Notes under the pieces: generated by a model
What the model was told of the DNA's origin: nothing
Databases searched by the model: none
What the model saw: only the letters and a program-made list of their open reading frames with translations
Source of the DNA: an uncultured Megasphaera sp.
GTDB lineage: Bacteria; Bacillota; Negativicutes; Veillonellales; Megasphaeraceae
Length of the DNA stretch: 64,000 bases
Assembly: GCF_900539295.1 (NCBI RefSeq)
Contig: NZ_UQBH01000004.1
Span: forward strand, 1-64,000
Direction of reading: 5' to 3'
Made by a program: the position numbers and the translations under genes
Part shown: one piece after another, positions 26,275 to 34,556 of the stretch
Layout: each line of letters opens with the position of its first letter
Numbering within the stretch: the first letter of the stretch is position 1

Positions 26275-26673
26275 CTAATGAGCCGGAATGACATCCGGTT
26301 CACTTCCTCCGGCAGATTTGACTTCAATGAGCAGCTTATGAGGCAGGCAGACGACGGTAGCGCCGGGCCGGCTGACAAAGCCTTCACTGATGCAGATCTT
26401 ATCCGGGCAGTCCGCTTCGACGATGCCGATGGTATCATCTTTGACGACGACCAGATTATAGCCATCATCGGTTCTAATAGGAATTACATCAGTTCCCTGA
26501 TGACCTGATAAGGGGACTTCTTTATAGACTTTTCCGTCAACTTGGATGACCGCATACGTATCGTGAACGGCCGCATCATTTCCGGTCAGATAGAAGATGC
26601 CCTCCGGAATAAAGGATAAGGCGAGGAGGACGGCGACAAGAAGAACATCCCATTTTTTTATAATATGTTTCAT
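26275..26673 (-). CDS. NusG domain II-containing protein
   Basis: A 132-residue protein with one N-terminal membrane helix (LLVAVLLALSFIPEGIFYL) and a small beta domain containing YAVIQVDGKVYKEVPL and CPDKICISEGF...GATVVCLPHKLLIEV, the pattern annotated as NusG domain II (DUF1312-like). The two Cys of CPDKIC suggest a metal or disulfide. In relatives it occurs beside the Gx transporter, as it does here. The start at 26673 is the first Met before the membrane helix; its ribosome site is weak. Confidence 0.78.
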   Translation of the reverse strand: MKHIIKKWDVLLVAVLLALSFIPEGIFYLTGNDAAVHDTYAVIQVDGKVYKEVPLSGHQGTDVIPIRTDDGYNLVVVKDDTIGIVEADCPDKICISEGFVSRPGATVVCLPHKLLIEVKSAGGSEPDVIPAH

Positions 26674-26707
26674 ATGTTTTCCAGACTGACGAATAGGAGA
26701 AATAACG

Positions 26708-27358
26708 ATGAATAAAAAATACGCAGTAATCCTGCTCCTAGCCGCAGCCGCCGTGTGGACCAGCGGGTGCAGCCCCCAGACGCTATCGTCGCAGCAGGCA
26801 AAACCCATACAGGCCACGAAAGCCCCTTCTGCTCCGGCCATCAAGACCGATTCCAAGGCCGCCAGCGATGAAGGGCTGAAAAAATATCAGGCTGGAGACT
26901 ATGACAAAGCAATTGAATACTTCGACAAAGCCATCGACCTCGATGCTGACAACTACCAGGCCCTCAGCAACAAAGGCATCACCTTAGCCATGCGCGGCAA
27001 TGGGACCGGGAATAAAAAAGACGTTGAACAGGGCATTACCCTCATCGAGCAAGCCCTGCAGTTAGCGCCAAAGGATATGGCCTCCTTCTATAATCTGGCC
27101 CTGGCCTATAAAATAGACGGCCAGTACGATAAGGCCATTACGTATTTTAAAAATGTCATCGCCGCAGATCCGGGCAACACCTGGAGTTATTACGGCATCG
27201 CCACGATTTACGGCGACCTTGGAAAAGCTGACGAAGCCCTGCCTTATCTGAAGCAGGCCATCGACCTTGGCGGCGAAGCCGTAAAGGAAGCCGCCCGGAC
27301 ACAGAGCCATTTCGATAAGATCAGAGACAACAAGCAGTTCCAGAGCGTCGTCAGTTAA
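26708..27358 (+). CDS. TPR-repeat lipoprotein
   Basis: A 216-residue lipoprotein (Cys21 in TSGCSP) with a Ser/Ala/Pro-rich linker and then four or five tetratricopeptide repeats from residue 55 onward (SDEGLKKYQAGDYDKAIEYFDKAIDLD; ASFYNLALAYKIDGQYDKAITYFKNVIAADP; YYGIATIYGDLGKADEALPYLKQAIDLG). It should be a periplasmic or outer-membrane scaffold. It is divergent from the NusG-II/Gx pair with only 34 bp between starts and ends immediately before gmhA on the other strand. Confidence 0.82.
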   Translation: MNKKYAVILLLAAAAVWTSGCSPQTLSSQQAKPIQATKAPSAPAIKTDSKAASDEGLKKYQAGDYDKAIEYFDKAIDLDADNYQALSNKGITLAMRGNGTGNKKDVEQGITLIEQALQLAPKDMASFYNLALAYKIDGQYDKAITYFKNVIAADPGNTWSYYGIATIYGDLGKADEALPYLKQAIDLGGEAVKEAARTQSHFDKIRDNKQFQSVVS

Positions 27359-27916
27359 TTACATATCTTCTTCAGCAATTTCACAAAGAATATGGCCGAT
27401 CATGATATGCATTTCCTGAGCCCGTGCCGTTACCTTCGCGGGAATAGCCAGGCAGATGTCGCAGGCATCTTTCATCTTGCCGCCGCCGTAAGCGGTCATG
27501 CCGATGACCGTAAGCCCTTTTGCATGGGCTTCTTCGATGGCTTCCAAAACGTTTCGGCTGTTGCCGGACGTCGAAATACCGACCAAGATATCGCCTTTTT
27601 CGCCAAGGGCATGGACCTGACGGCGAAACACCGTATCGAAGCCGTAGTCATTGCCGACGGCCGTCAGGATCGACGTGTCGACGGTCAGGGCGATAGCCGG
27701 AAAGGCCGGCCGTTCTTTCTGAAAACGACCGACGATTTCAGCAGCCAGGTGCTGCGAATCGGCGGCGCTGCCGCCATTGCCGCAAAAGAGGATTTTGTGG
27801 CCTGAAGCCAGGGCATCTTTAATGAGAGCCCCGGCTTTTTCTATATCAGGAATTAATTCCTTCGTCGCTTCTAAGACAGCGGCGTGTTCTTTCATGCGTT
27901 CTGTTACTAAACTCAT
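27359..27916 (-). CDS. gmhA: D-sedoheptulose-7-phosphate isomerase
   Basis: GmhA makes D-glycero-D-manno-heptose 7-phosphate, the first step to the ADP-heptose of lipopolysaccharide cores. A 185-residue SIS-domain protein with LFCGNGGSAADSQHLAAEIVGRF, GISTSGNSRNVLEA and the C-terminal EMHIMIGHILCEIAE, all diagnostic. ATG at 27916 with AGGAGG upstream is the right start; the frame open upstream is antisense-like. The rest of the heptose pathway is not in the window. It implies an LPS-bearing diderm host. Confidence 0.9.
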   Translation of the reverse strand: MSLVTERMKEHAAVLEATKELIPDIEKAGALIKDALASGHKILFCGNGGSAADSQHLAAEIVGRFQKERPAFPAIALTVDTSILTAVGNDYGFDTVFRRQVHALGEKGDILVGISTSGNSRNVLEAIEEAHAKGLTVIGMTAYGGGKMKDACDICLAIPAKVTARAQEMHIMIGHILCEIAEEDM

Positions 27917-27924
27917 AAGACCTC

Positions 27925-28491
27925 CTATTTCCGGTCTTCTCCATCGTCGACGACGCGGATTTCTCCGGTATGGGGATGGATGACCATTCCATAAATGGTA
28001 AGGGATTTCGGTAAGTAGGGATTTGCCCGCAGGCGGCGTACGGTATCGCAGACCGACGTATCGACATCGGTAACGGGATCGGCCCACTGCTGAAGTTTCG
28101 GTCGGATGGCCGCAATGGCAGCTTCGTCGACCCCTTCTTCGACCATGTGGCTGCACAGGCTGTCCGCCGTCGTGTGCAGCATGCCGCAGTCATCATGACC
28201 CATGACGACGATTTCGTGGACATGCAGTTCGTAGACGGCGACCATCAGGCTGCCGATGACGCTGTCGAAGTCTTCAAAGGCCGTATTACCGGCAACTTTT
28301 ATGATTTTGGCATCGCCCCGGGCAAGGCCCATGGCCGGTTCCAGGAAATTCAAAAGGCGTGTGTCCATGCAGGTCAACACAGCCAGATGGCGGCGCGGAT
28401 ATTTGCTGACGTCGTCGAAACCGCCTTGTGACAAGGACTGTTTAACGAAATTTTCATTAGTTTTAAGAATCTGACGAATCAACTCACTCAT
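27925..28491 (-). CDS. beta-class carbonic anhydrase
   Basis: Interconverts CO2 and bicarbonate. A 188-residue beta-carbonic anhydrase with zinc ligands Cys41 (in LTCMDTR, with the D43-R45 dyad), His99 and Cys102 (in VMGHDDCGM). Residues between, KIIKVAGNTAFEDFDSVIGSLMVAVYEL, fit the family. It ends 8 bp before gmhA on the same strand and follows the glutamate-synthase-type gene by 12 bp, so the three may be one operon. Confidence 0.92.
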   Translation of the reverse strand: MSELIRQILKTNENFVKQSLSQGGFDDVSKYPRRHLAVLTCMDTRLLNFLEPAMGLARGDAKIIKVAGNTAFEDFDSVIGSLMVAVYELHVHEIVVMGHDDCGMLHTTADSLCSHMVEEGVDEAAIAAIRPKLQQWADPVTDVDTSVCDTVRRLRANPYLPKSLTIYGMVIHPHTGEIRVVDDGEDRK

Positions 28492-28503
28492 CCTATTTGC
28501 CCC

Positions 28504-29862
28504 CTAAGCTCGTACTGCATCCATAAGTTTCTTAGCTTTCAAATACTGATCGATGCCGTCAGCCGCTTTACGGCCTTCGCGCATAGCCAATACGACGGTC
28601 TGCGGTTTGTGGACGATGTCGCCGGCAGCAAAGACGCCTTCCTTGCTGGTCATGCCGTAGGGTGTATCCTTGACGGCGATATAGCCGTCGTCATTGGAAG
28701 AAACACCGAAGGACTTAATGATCGGAAGTTCCGGTTTATTGCCGATGGCAGCGATGATTTTATTGGCCGGGACGACGCCGAATTCCCCGGTCGGAACCAT
28801 GGTCGCATCTTCGAGGATCTGCTGCCGTTCATAACGCAGACCTTCGACGTGCTTTTCTCCGATGACGGCCTTCGGTGCCGAATAAAACTGGAAGCGGACG
28901 CCGTCAGCCTTGGCTTCTTCATATTCGGAAGGCAGGCACTTCATATTTCTTTCAGCCCGGCGGTAGACGATGGTAACGTCAGCACCGAGGCGAAGAGACG
29001 TGCGGGCCGCGTCGATGGCGACGTTGCCGGCGCCGATGACGATGACCCGGTCGCCTTCCTGAACGGGAAGTTCGTCCGGTTCAAATTCTCCATCCTGGGC
29101 ACGCTGAACTTGACGCAGGAAAGGTTCCGCTTCGACGATGCCTTCTACGTCTTCATTTTCAACGCCGAGGTTCCAGCCATCCATCGTTCCGACGGCAATA
29201 AAGACGGCATCAAAGTCAGCCTGCAGTTCGTCAAGGCTCTTATCGGTGCCGATTTTAACGCCGTATTCAATGGTGACCCCCATGTCGGTCAGGGCCCGGG
29301 CTTCCCGCTGAAGCAGTTCTTTATGAAGGCGGAAGGTCGGGATGCCGTAGGTCATGGTACCGCCCGGATGAGATGCGGCTTCATAGATGGTGACATCGTA
29401 ATCGCGCTTAGCCAGCTCACGGGCAGCTGCCATACCGGCAGGGCCGCAGCCGATGATAGCCACGGTACCGGCCGTTTTCTTGCTGACCGGCTGCTCCGTG
29501 AATTTACCTTCCAGGGCCATGTCCGCTACGAAGCGTTCGAGTTTTCCGATTTCAACGGGCTGTCCCTTTTTGCCGAGGATGCAGTGTCCTTCACACTGGG
29601 TTTCTCTCGGACAGATACGGCCGCAAATCGCCGGCAAGTCACTGCGGTTATAAATATGCGCAGCAGCCGCGCCAAAATCCCCCTGGGTCAAGGCGTGGAT
29701 GAATTGCGGAATTTCATTTTCAATGGGGCAGCCTTTACGGCACTGAGGTACTTTACAGTTGAGGCAGCGTTTTGCTTCAGCAATCGCTTCAGACAGTGTA
29801 AAATCGGCATCATGCATGACTTCTTCGTGGAAAGAAGCAACTCGGTTCTTCATATCAGACAT
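28504..29862 (-). CDS. gltA: NADPH-dependent glutamate synthase small-subunit-type oxidoreductase
   Basis: A 452-residue flavoprotein of the GltD/GltA/NfnB-type family. The N-terminus has cysteine clusters for two [4Fe-4S] centres (C33, C36, C41, C45 and then CGRICPRETQCEGHC). Then come the FAD motif IIGCGPAGMAAARELA and the NADP motif VIGAGNVAIDAARTSLRLGA. Homotetrameric GltA and the Nfn large subunit look alike; with no NfnA-type gene next to it I call it GltA. The start MSDMKNR (29862) has AAAGGTGG 8 bases upstream. A tRNA-Arg gene ends 60 bp upstream on the same strand. Confidence 0.85.
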   Translation of the reverse strand: MSDMKNRVASFHEEVMHDADFTLSEAIAEAKRCLNCKVPQCRKGCPIENEIPQFIHALTQGDFGAAAAHIYNRSDLPAICGRICPRETQCEGHCILGKKGQPVEIGKLERFVADMALEGKFTEQPVSKKTAGTVAIIGCGPAGMAAARELAKRDYDVTIYEAASHPGGTMTYGIPTFRLHKELLQREARALTDMGVTIEYGVKIGTDKSLDELQADFDAVFIAVGTMDGWNLGVENEDVEGIVEAEPFLRQVQRAQDGEFEPDELPVQEGDRVIVIGAGNVAIDAARTSLRLGADVTIVYRRAERNMKCLPSEYEEAKADGVRFQFYSAPKAVIGEKHVEGLRYERQQILEDATMVPTGEFGVVPANKIIAAIGNKPELPIIKSFGVSSNDDGYIAVKDTPYGMTSKEGVFAAGDIVHKPQTVVLAMREGRKAADGIDQYLKAKKLMDAVRA

Positions 29863-29921
29863 GAGGAAACCCACCTTTCCGGTACTATTATATAAGGATA
29901 AATATTGCAAAGATAAAAAAA

Positions 29922-29998
29922 TGGTGCGCCCAAGATGACTCGAACATCCGACACGCAGTTTAGGAAACTGCTGCTCTATCCAGCTGAGCTATGGGCGC
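29922..29998 (-). tRNA. tRNA-Arg (CCT)
   Basis: A full cloverleaf with acceptor GCGCCCA/TGGGCGC, anticodon arm GCAGT-TTCCTAA-ACTGC giving anticodon CCT (codon AGG), TTCGAGT in the T arm, and an encoded CCA end. Confidence 0.95.
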
Positions 29999-30084
29999 AC
30001 ATGACACACAGGCCTGCTGCATGCAGACTAATCATACCATGAAACAGCAAAAAAATAAAGGCATGGCCATTGAAAAAAGTCCTA

Positions 30085-30113
30085 TTGCAACTGCTGTCAA
30101 CACTCTCTATAAT
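30085..30113 (+). promoter_or_regulatory. promoter of the murQ operon
   Basis: TTGCAA at 30085-30090, 17-bp spacer, TATAAT at 30108-30113, about 76 bp ahead of the murQ start. Confidence 0.75.
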
Positions 30114-30189
30114 TAGATATATAAGCCCTTTCGTAAAGAAAAGGCAAAACCGCTCATCATTACGATGAAAAGGGAAAGAAAGGAATTGT

Positions 30190-31104
30190 ATGATTGAACT
30201 AGAATCACTGGCGACGGAGCAGCGGAACAGCTGCAGCCAGCATATTGACCGGCTTCCGACAGAAGCCATGGTAAGCCTCATCAATGACGAAGACCACAAG
30301 GTCGCCGAAGCTATAAAAGGAATTGTCCCCGACATCGCCCGGGCCGTCGACGTCATCGCCGATCGTCTCCGCCAGGGCGGGCGCCTGTTCTATATGGGAG
30401 CCGGCACCTCGGGACGACTGGGAATCCTCGACGCCGTCGAGTGCCCGCCAACATACAGCACGGATCCTGATCAGATTCAAGGCCTTATTGCCGGCGGCTA
30501 TGACGCCATCTTCCGCGCAAAAGAAGGCGCCGAAGATTCACCGGATCTCGGTCGAGACGATTTAATAGAAAAAGGCCTTACGGCCGGCGATATCGTCGTC
30601 GGCCTCAGCGCCTCCGGGCGGACGCCCTACGTCGTCGGCGGCCTGACCTATGCCAACAGCGTCGGGGCGGCGACCATCGCCATTGACTGTTCGCCAAACT
30701 CCCCCATCGGGGCCTGTGCCGCCATCGACCTCTGTGCCGTCGTCGGCCCGGAAGTCGTCACCGGCTCGACGCGGATGAAGGCCGGCACCGCTCAAAAAAT
30801 GATTGCCAACATGCTGTCCACAGGAGCCATGATCCGCTTGGGAAAGGTCTACGGCAATCTCATGGTCGACGTTAAGTCGTCCAACAAGAAGCTCGAAGAA
30901 CGGGCGCGGCGCATCGTCATGACTGCCACCGGCTGCAGCCGCCAGGATGCCGTTGAAGCCTTAACAGAAAGCGGAGGCCGGGCCAAAACGGCCATCGTCA
31001 TGGTCCTCCTCGGCCTATCAGCCAAAGAGGCAGACGCCAAATTAGCCGCAGCTCGGGGCTACGTCGCCGCCGTAATCCAGGAGGCAGACCATGGATTACG
31101 ATAA
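30190..31104 (+). CDS. murQ: N-acetylmuramic acid 6-phosphate etherase
   Basis: MurQ cleaves the lactyl ether of MurNAc-6-phosphate to GlcNAc-6-phosphate and D-lactate in peptidoglycan recycling. A 304-residue SIS-fold protein with FYMGAGTSGRLGILDAVECPPTYS, GLSASGRTPYVVGGL and SCSPNS-like IDCSPNSPIGACA, VGPEVVTGSTRMKAGTAQKM, the family signature. It leads an operon with the MurNAc PTS and MupG and overlaps murP by 14 bp. The released D-lactate could feed the GlcD-type dehydrogenases. Confidence 0.95.
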   Translation: MIELESLATEQRNSCSQHIDRLPTEAMVSLINDEDHKVAEAIKGIVPDIARAVDVIADRLRQGGRLFYMGAGTSGRLGILDAVECPPTYSTDPDQIQGLIAGGYDAIFRAKEGAEDSPDLGRDDLIEKGLTAGDIVVGLSASGRTPYVVGGLTYANSVGAATIAIDCSPNSPIGACAAIDLCAVVGPEVVTGSTRMKAGTAQKMIANMLSTGAMIRLGKVYGNLMVDVKSSNKKLEERARRIVMTATGCSRQDAVEALTESGGRAKTAIVMVLLGLSAKEADAKLAAARGYVAAVIQEADHGLR

Positions 31105-32470
31105 ACTGGCCAAAGACATCTACGACATCACCGGCCCTTCCGACAACATCCAAAAAGCCTACAACTGCATGACCCGCCTGCGCCTGACCGTAAAGGACGA
31201 ACATTTCACTAAGGAAGACTTGGCAAAACTTCCCGGCGTCCTCGGCGTCAACCGGTCAGGAGACGAATGGCAGATCATCGTAGGGCCTGGCAAGGCAACG
31301 AAACTCTACCAGGCTTTTGCCAAAATCGCCGGCGATGACAGCGGCCGCCGGCCGGCCCCCCAAACGGATTCCGAAGAGAGTCCGCAAGGCCCCTTTGACG
31401 GCAAAGCCTTGCACGAAGAAATCCGACGGAAAAATGCGACGCCGGCCAAACAGGCCTTGAAGAAAATCGCCCACATCTTCGTCCCCATCATCCCGGCCTT
31501 CATTGCCTGCGGCCTGATTACAGGACTGCTCAATGTCGCCGTGAAGGTCGATCCGACACTGGCTGCCCAGCCGATTTTCCAGATGCTGGCCATTGCCGGC
31601 AACGCCGCCTTTTTCGGACTGAATATCTTTGTCGGCATCAACGCCGCCAAGGAATTCGGCGGCTCCCCCATGTTAGGCGGCGTCATGGCCGCCGTCTTGA
31701 GCCATCCCGGTTTGACGAAGATCACCCTCTTCGGCGATAATCTCGTCCCTGGACGAGGGGGCATCATCGCCGTCCTCCTGGTCGTCTTCTTTTCATCATG
31801 GCTTGAAAAGAAACTCCACCGCATCGTCCCGGATATGGTCGATCTCTTCGTCACCCCTTTGGCCGTCGTCGTCATCTCGACCTTCATCGCCCTCTTCATC
31901 TGTCAGCCCGTCGGCGGATACTTATCCGAAGCCATCGGCTATGCGGCGACAAAATCCATCGGCAGCGGCGGCGCCCTGACGGGCTTTATTCTAGGCGGGA
32001 CCTTCCTGCCCATGGTCATGGTCGGAATTCACCAGGGACTGACACCGATTCACGCCGAACTCTTGTCTCAATACGGTGTGACCATCCTGCTGCCCATCCT
32101 GGCCATGGCCGGCGGAGGCCAAGTCGGTGCTTCCTTTGCTGTCTACATCAAGACCAAGAACAAGGGACTGAAAAAGACGATTGCCTCGGCCCTTCCCGTC
32201 GGCCTCATGGGTGTCGGCGAACCCCTCATCTACGGCGTCACCCTGCCCTTAGGCCGTCCCTTCATCGGGGCCTGTATCGGCGGTGCTGTAGGCGGAGCCG
32301 TTCAGGCGGCCTATATGGTCGGCGCCGCCACAATCGGTATTTCCGGCCTTCCCCTGGCTGCCGGAACGGACAACATCCCCATGTATCTCCTAGGCCTTGC
32401 CGCCGCTTATATAGCCGGCTTCATTGCAACGTATATACTGGGGTTCGATGATCCAAAGGAGGATGAATAA
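31091..32470 (+). CDS. murP: PTS EIIBC component, MurNAc-type
   Basis: Imports and phosphorylates the sugar. The EIIB domain is residues 1-85 with the phospho-Cys in KAYNCMTRLRLTVKD. A linker leads to an EIIC domain of about ten membrane segments (AFIACGLITGLLNV, FLPMVMVGIHQGLTPIHAELL, GVGEPLIYGVTLPLGRPFIGAC). There is no EIIA domain, as in MurP and sucrose/trehalose types, so an external EIIA is needed. The substrate is assigned from the flanking murQ and mupG, with which it overlaps by 14 and 1 bp. Confidence 0.9.
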   Translation: MDYDKLAKDIYDITGPSDNIQKAYNCMTRLRLTVKDEHFTKEDLAKLPGVLGVNRSGDEWQIIVGPGKATKLYQAFAKIAGDDSGRRPAPQTDSEESPQGPFDGKALHEEIRRKNATPAKQALKKIAHIFVPIIPAFIACGLITGLLNVAVKVDPTLAAQPIFQMLAIAGNAAFFGLNIFVGINAAKEFGGSPMLGGVMAAVLSHPGLTKITLFGDNLVPGRGGIIAVLLVVFFSSWLEKKLHRIVPDMVDLFVTPLAVVVISTFIALFICQPVGGYLSEAIGYAATKSIGSGGALTGFILGGTFLPMVMVGIHQGLTPIHAELLSQYGVTILLPILAMAGGGQVGASFAVYIKTKNKGLKKTIASALPVGLMGVGEPLIYGVTLPLGRPFIGACIGGAVGGAVQAAYMVGAATIGISGLPLAAGTDNIPMYLLGLAAAYIAGFIATYILGFDDPKEDE

Positions 32471-33552
32471 TGGAAACAGGCATTTCAATCTACCCCGGCC
32501 TCCGAGGCAGCATCCGAGAAAAAACGGGACTTATTGAAGAAGCGGCCGCCTTAGGCATTCGCCGTCTGTTCACCTCTTTCCATATTCCCGAAACGGATGC
32601 CGCAGCCTTTCATCGAGAACTGGACGCCGTCCTAAAAGCAGCCCGCGAAAACAGTATGGACGTCGTCGCCGACATCTCGTCGGCCTCGGCAGCCCTCTTA
32701 GGAATGGACCGTGTTGAACCGGTAAAACTTGCCAAGCTCGGCATTACGACCGTTCGCTTCGACGACGGCTTCGATGCCGAAAAAATAGCCCTCTACAGTC
32801 AGGTCATCAAGGTACAGCTCAATGCTTCGACCTTGACGGAAGACAGCTTGAAAGAGCTACAAAAAAAAGGAGCTCGCTTGGAAGCCGTCGACGGACTGCA
32901 CAACTTCTACCCCAGGCCGCACACAGGCCTTGACCGCGATTATTTCATCGCCCAGACGAAGATGCTCCAATCCTACGGGCTTTCCGTAGGCGCCTTCATT
33001 GCCAGCCGTGAGGGACGCCGAGCCCCTTTATCAGAAGGACTGCCGACCCTCGAAGAACATCGCCGTCAGCCCGTCAGCCTGGCCGCCCGCCATCTGGCAG
33101 CCTTAGGACTGCAGTCGGTCTTTATCGGTGACGATCGGCCATCCCTTACGGAGCTTCGCGAACTGTCCCGCGCCGGCCGGGAAGAAACAGGCGTCGTCGT
33201 CATAAAAGCCCGTTTCTTAATCCGCGAACCCTACGTACAGGACCTCCTGTCCCATACCTTTACGGCACGCCCCGATCCGTCACGAGACGTCATCCGTGCC
33301 AGCGGCAGCCGCAGCTTTTTAGACGGCCGCATCGTCGAGCCGGACAGTGCCGGCTTCCGCAGTCTCCGCCGCGGCGACATCACCATTGACAATGCCGATT
33401 TTCTGCGCTATATGGGCGAAGTGCAGATTGTAAAACGAGAACTTGAGCCGGAAGAACGGACCAATATAGCTGCGAAAATCCTGCCTGAAGAAGAATTTCT
33501 CATCGACACCATTACACCGGGTCGGAAATTTCGCTTTGAATTTATCCGCTAA
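32470..33552 (+). CDS. mupG: 6-phospho-N-acetylmuramidase (MupG/DUF871)
   Basis: MupG hydrolyses MurNAc-6-phosphate-GlcNAc disaccharide phosphate in the cytoplasm. A 360-residue DUF871 protein: N-terminal TIM barrel starting GISIYPGLRG, with ADISSASAALLG, VRFDDGF, NFYPRPHTGLDRDYF, then a C-terminal cyclophilin-like domain. The start overlaps the murP stop (ATGA-type). Together, the three genes would let the cell use MurNAc-GlcNAc fragments from the gut. Confidence 0.92.
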   Translation: METGISIYPGLRGSIREKTGLIEEAAALGIRRLFTSFHIPETDAAAFHRELDAVLKAARENSMDVVADISSASAALLGMDRVEPVKLAKLGITTVRFDDGFDAEKIALYSQVIKVQLNASTLTEDSLKELQKKGARLEAVDGLHNFYPRPHTGLDRDYFIAQTKMLQSYGLSVGAFIASREGRRAPLSEGLPTLEEHRRQPVSLAARHLAALGLQSVFIGDDRPSLTELRELSRAGREETGVVVIKARFLIREPYVQDLLSHTFTARPDPSRDVIRASGSRSFLDGRIVEPDSAGFRSLRRGDITIDNADFLRYMGEVQIVKRELEPEERTNIAAKILPEEEFLIDTITPGRKFRFEFIR

Positions 33553-33600
33553 GGCCAACATGTATTGATGAAACGTAATGAAAACAGAGGTAAAACAACT

Positions 33601-34527
33601 ATGAATCAAGAAATGAAACTCGCCGTTCTCATCGACGCCGAAAATATTTCCAGTAAATACATTGACGTCATCCTGTCAGAATCCAACAACCTCGGCGACG
33701 TAGTCTACAAACGAATTTACGGCAACTGGACGACACCGCAGATGGCGTCGTGGCGCAATACGATCCTTGACAACGCCATCCAGCCCATCCAACAGTACAG
33801 CAACACGATCCGCAAAAATTCATCGGACTCGGCCCTCATCATCGATGCCATGGATTTATTGTATAAGAGCAATCTCGACGGTTTCTGCATCGTATCGTCA
33901 GACAGCGACTTCACCCGCCTGGCATCGCGCCTCCGTGAATCGCAAAAGTACGTATTAGGCATGGGCGAAAGTAAGACGCCCCGTTCCTTCATCTCAGCCT
34001 GCAACAAATTCCTCTACCTCGACGTCCTTTGGGAAGAAGCCGAAGAACACGATGCCGAAGAAATCGAACCGGCTGAACATGAAGAATCTGCTCCGGAACC
34101 AGAAGCAGATACGGCAAAACCCGAAAAAACCGAAGCTGAAGTTGAAGCTCATCCTGACGAAGCCGAAAGTGACCACACTCCGGCACAGCCTGAAGCAGAC
34201 GCGCCTTCCGGCAAGACACCGGGAAAAGACTTCTCGACCATCCGCCAGGCCCTCATCAAGCTGACCGAAGAAAATTCCGACGACAACGGCTGGATTTTCT
34301 CCGGCACCTTGGGCAATCTCCTGAGCAAACAGTTCTCCGACTTCGACGTCCGAAATTTCGGATACAAAAAATTCGTGCCCTTCATCGAATCGCTGAATCT
34401 CTTTGAAGTCAACACCTTTACGGACGAAAAAAACCGCACGGTCAAGCACAACTACTTCAAGCTTAAACAGACACCGAAGCGGCAGCGCCGCACCTTTCGT
34501 CCGTACTATAAACAGCGCGGCCACTAA
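33601..34527 (+). CDS. NYN-domain (DUF88) ribonuclease-like protein with LOTUS/OST-HTH domain
   Basis: A 308-residue protein. Residues 5-140 form a NYN PIN-like domain with the acidic active-site positions in LAVLIDAENI (D12), SDSALIIDAMDLL and IVSSDSDFTRLASRL. Residues 150-215 are a disordered acidic Glu/Ala/Pro linker. Residues 220-285 form an OST-HTH/LOTUS RNA-binding domain (STIRQALIKL, GWIFSGTLGNLLSKQFSDFDVRNFGYKKFVPFIESL). A basic tail ends it. The start at 33601 has AGAGGT 9 bases upstream. Such proteins are thought to cut or bind RNA. Downstream lies a membrane-anchored exonuclease-like gene at 29 bp. Confidence 0.85.
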   Translation: MNQEMKLAVLIDAENISSKYIDVILSESNNLGDVVYKRIYGNWTTPQMASWRNTILDNAIQPIQQYSNTIRKNSSDSALIIDAMDLLYKSNLDGFCIVSSDSDFTRLASRLRESQKYVLGMGESKTPRSFISACNKFLYLDVLWEEAEEHDAEEIEPAEHEESAPEPEADTAKPEKTEAEVEAHPDEAESDHTPAQPEADAPSGKTPGKDFSTIRQALIKLTEENSDDNGWIFSGTLGNLLSKQFSDFDVRNFGYKKFVPFIESLNLFEVNTFTDEKNRTVKHNYFKLKQTPKRQRRTFRPYYKQRGH

Positions 34528-34556
34528 GAGTTATCCACTCAGGGAGGATGCCCGTC

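Noticed and set aside
28609..29895. 428-codon open frame on the plus strand opposite the glutamate-synthase-type gene
   Set aside because: No family resemblance and no start signal; the minus strand has an unmistakable flavoprotein with intact motifs.
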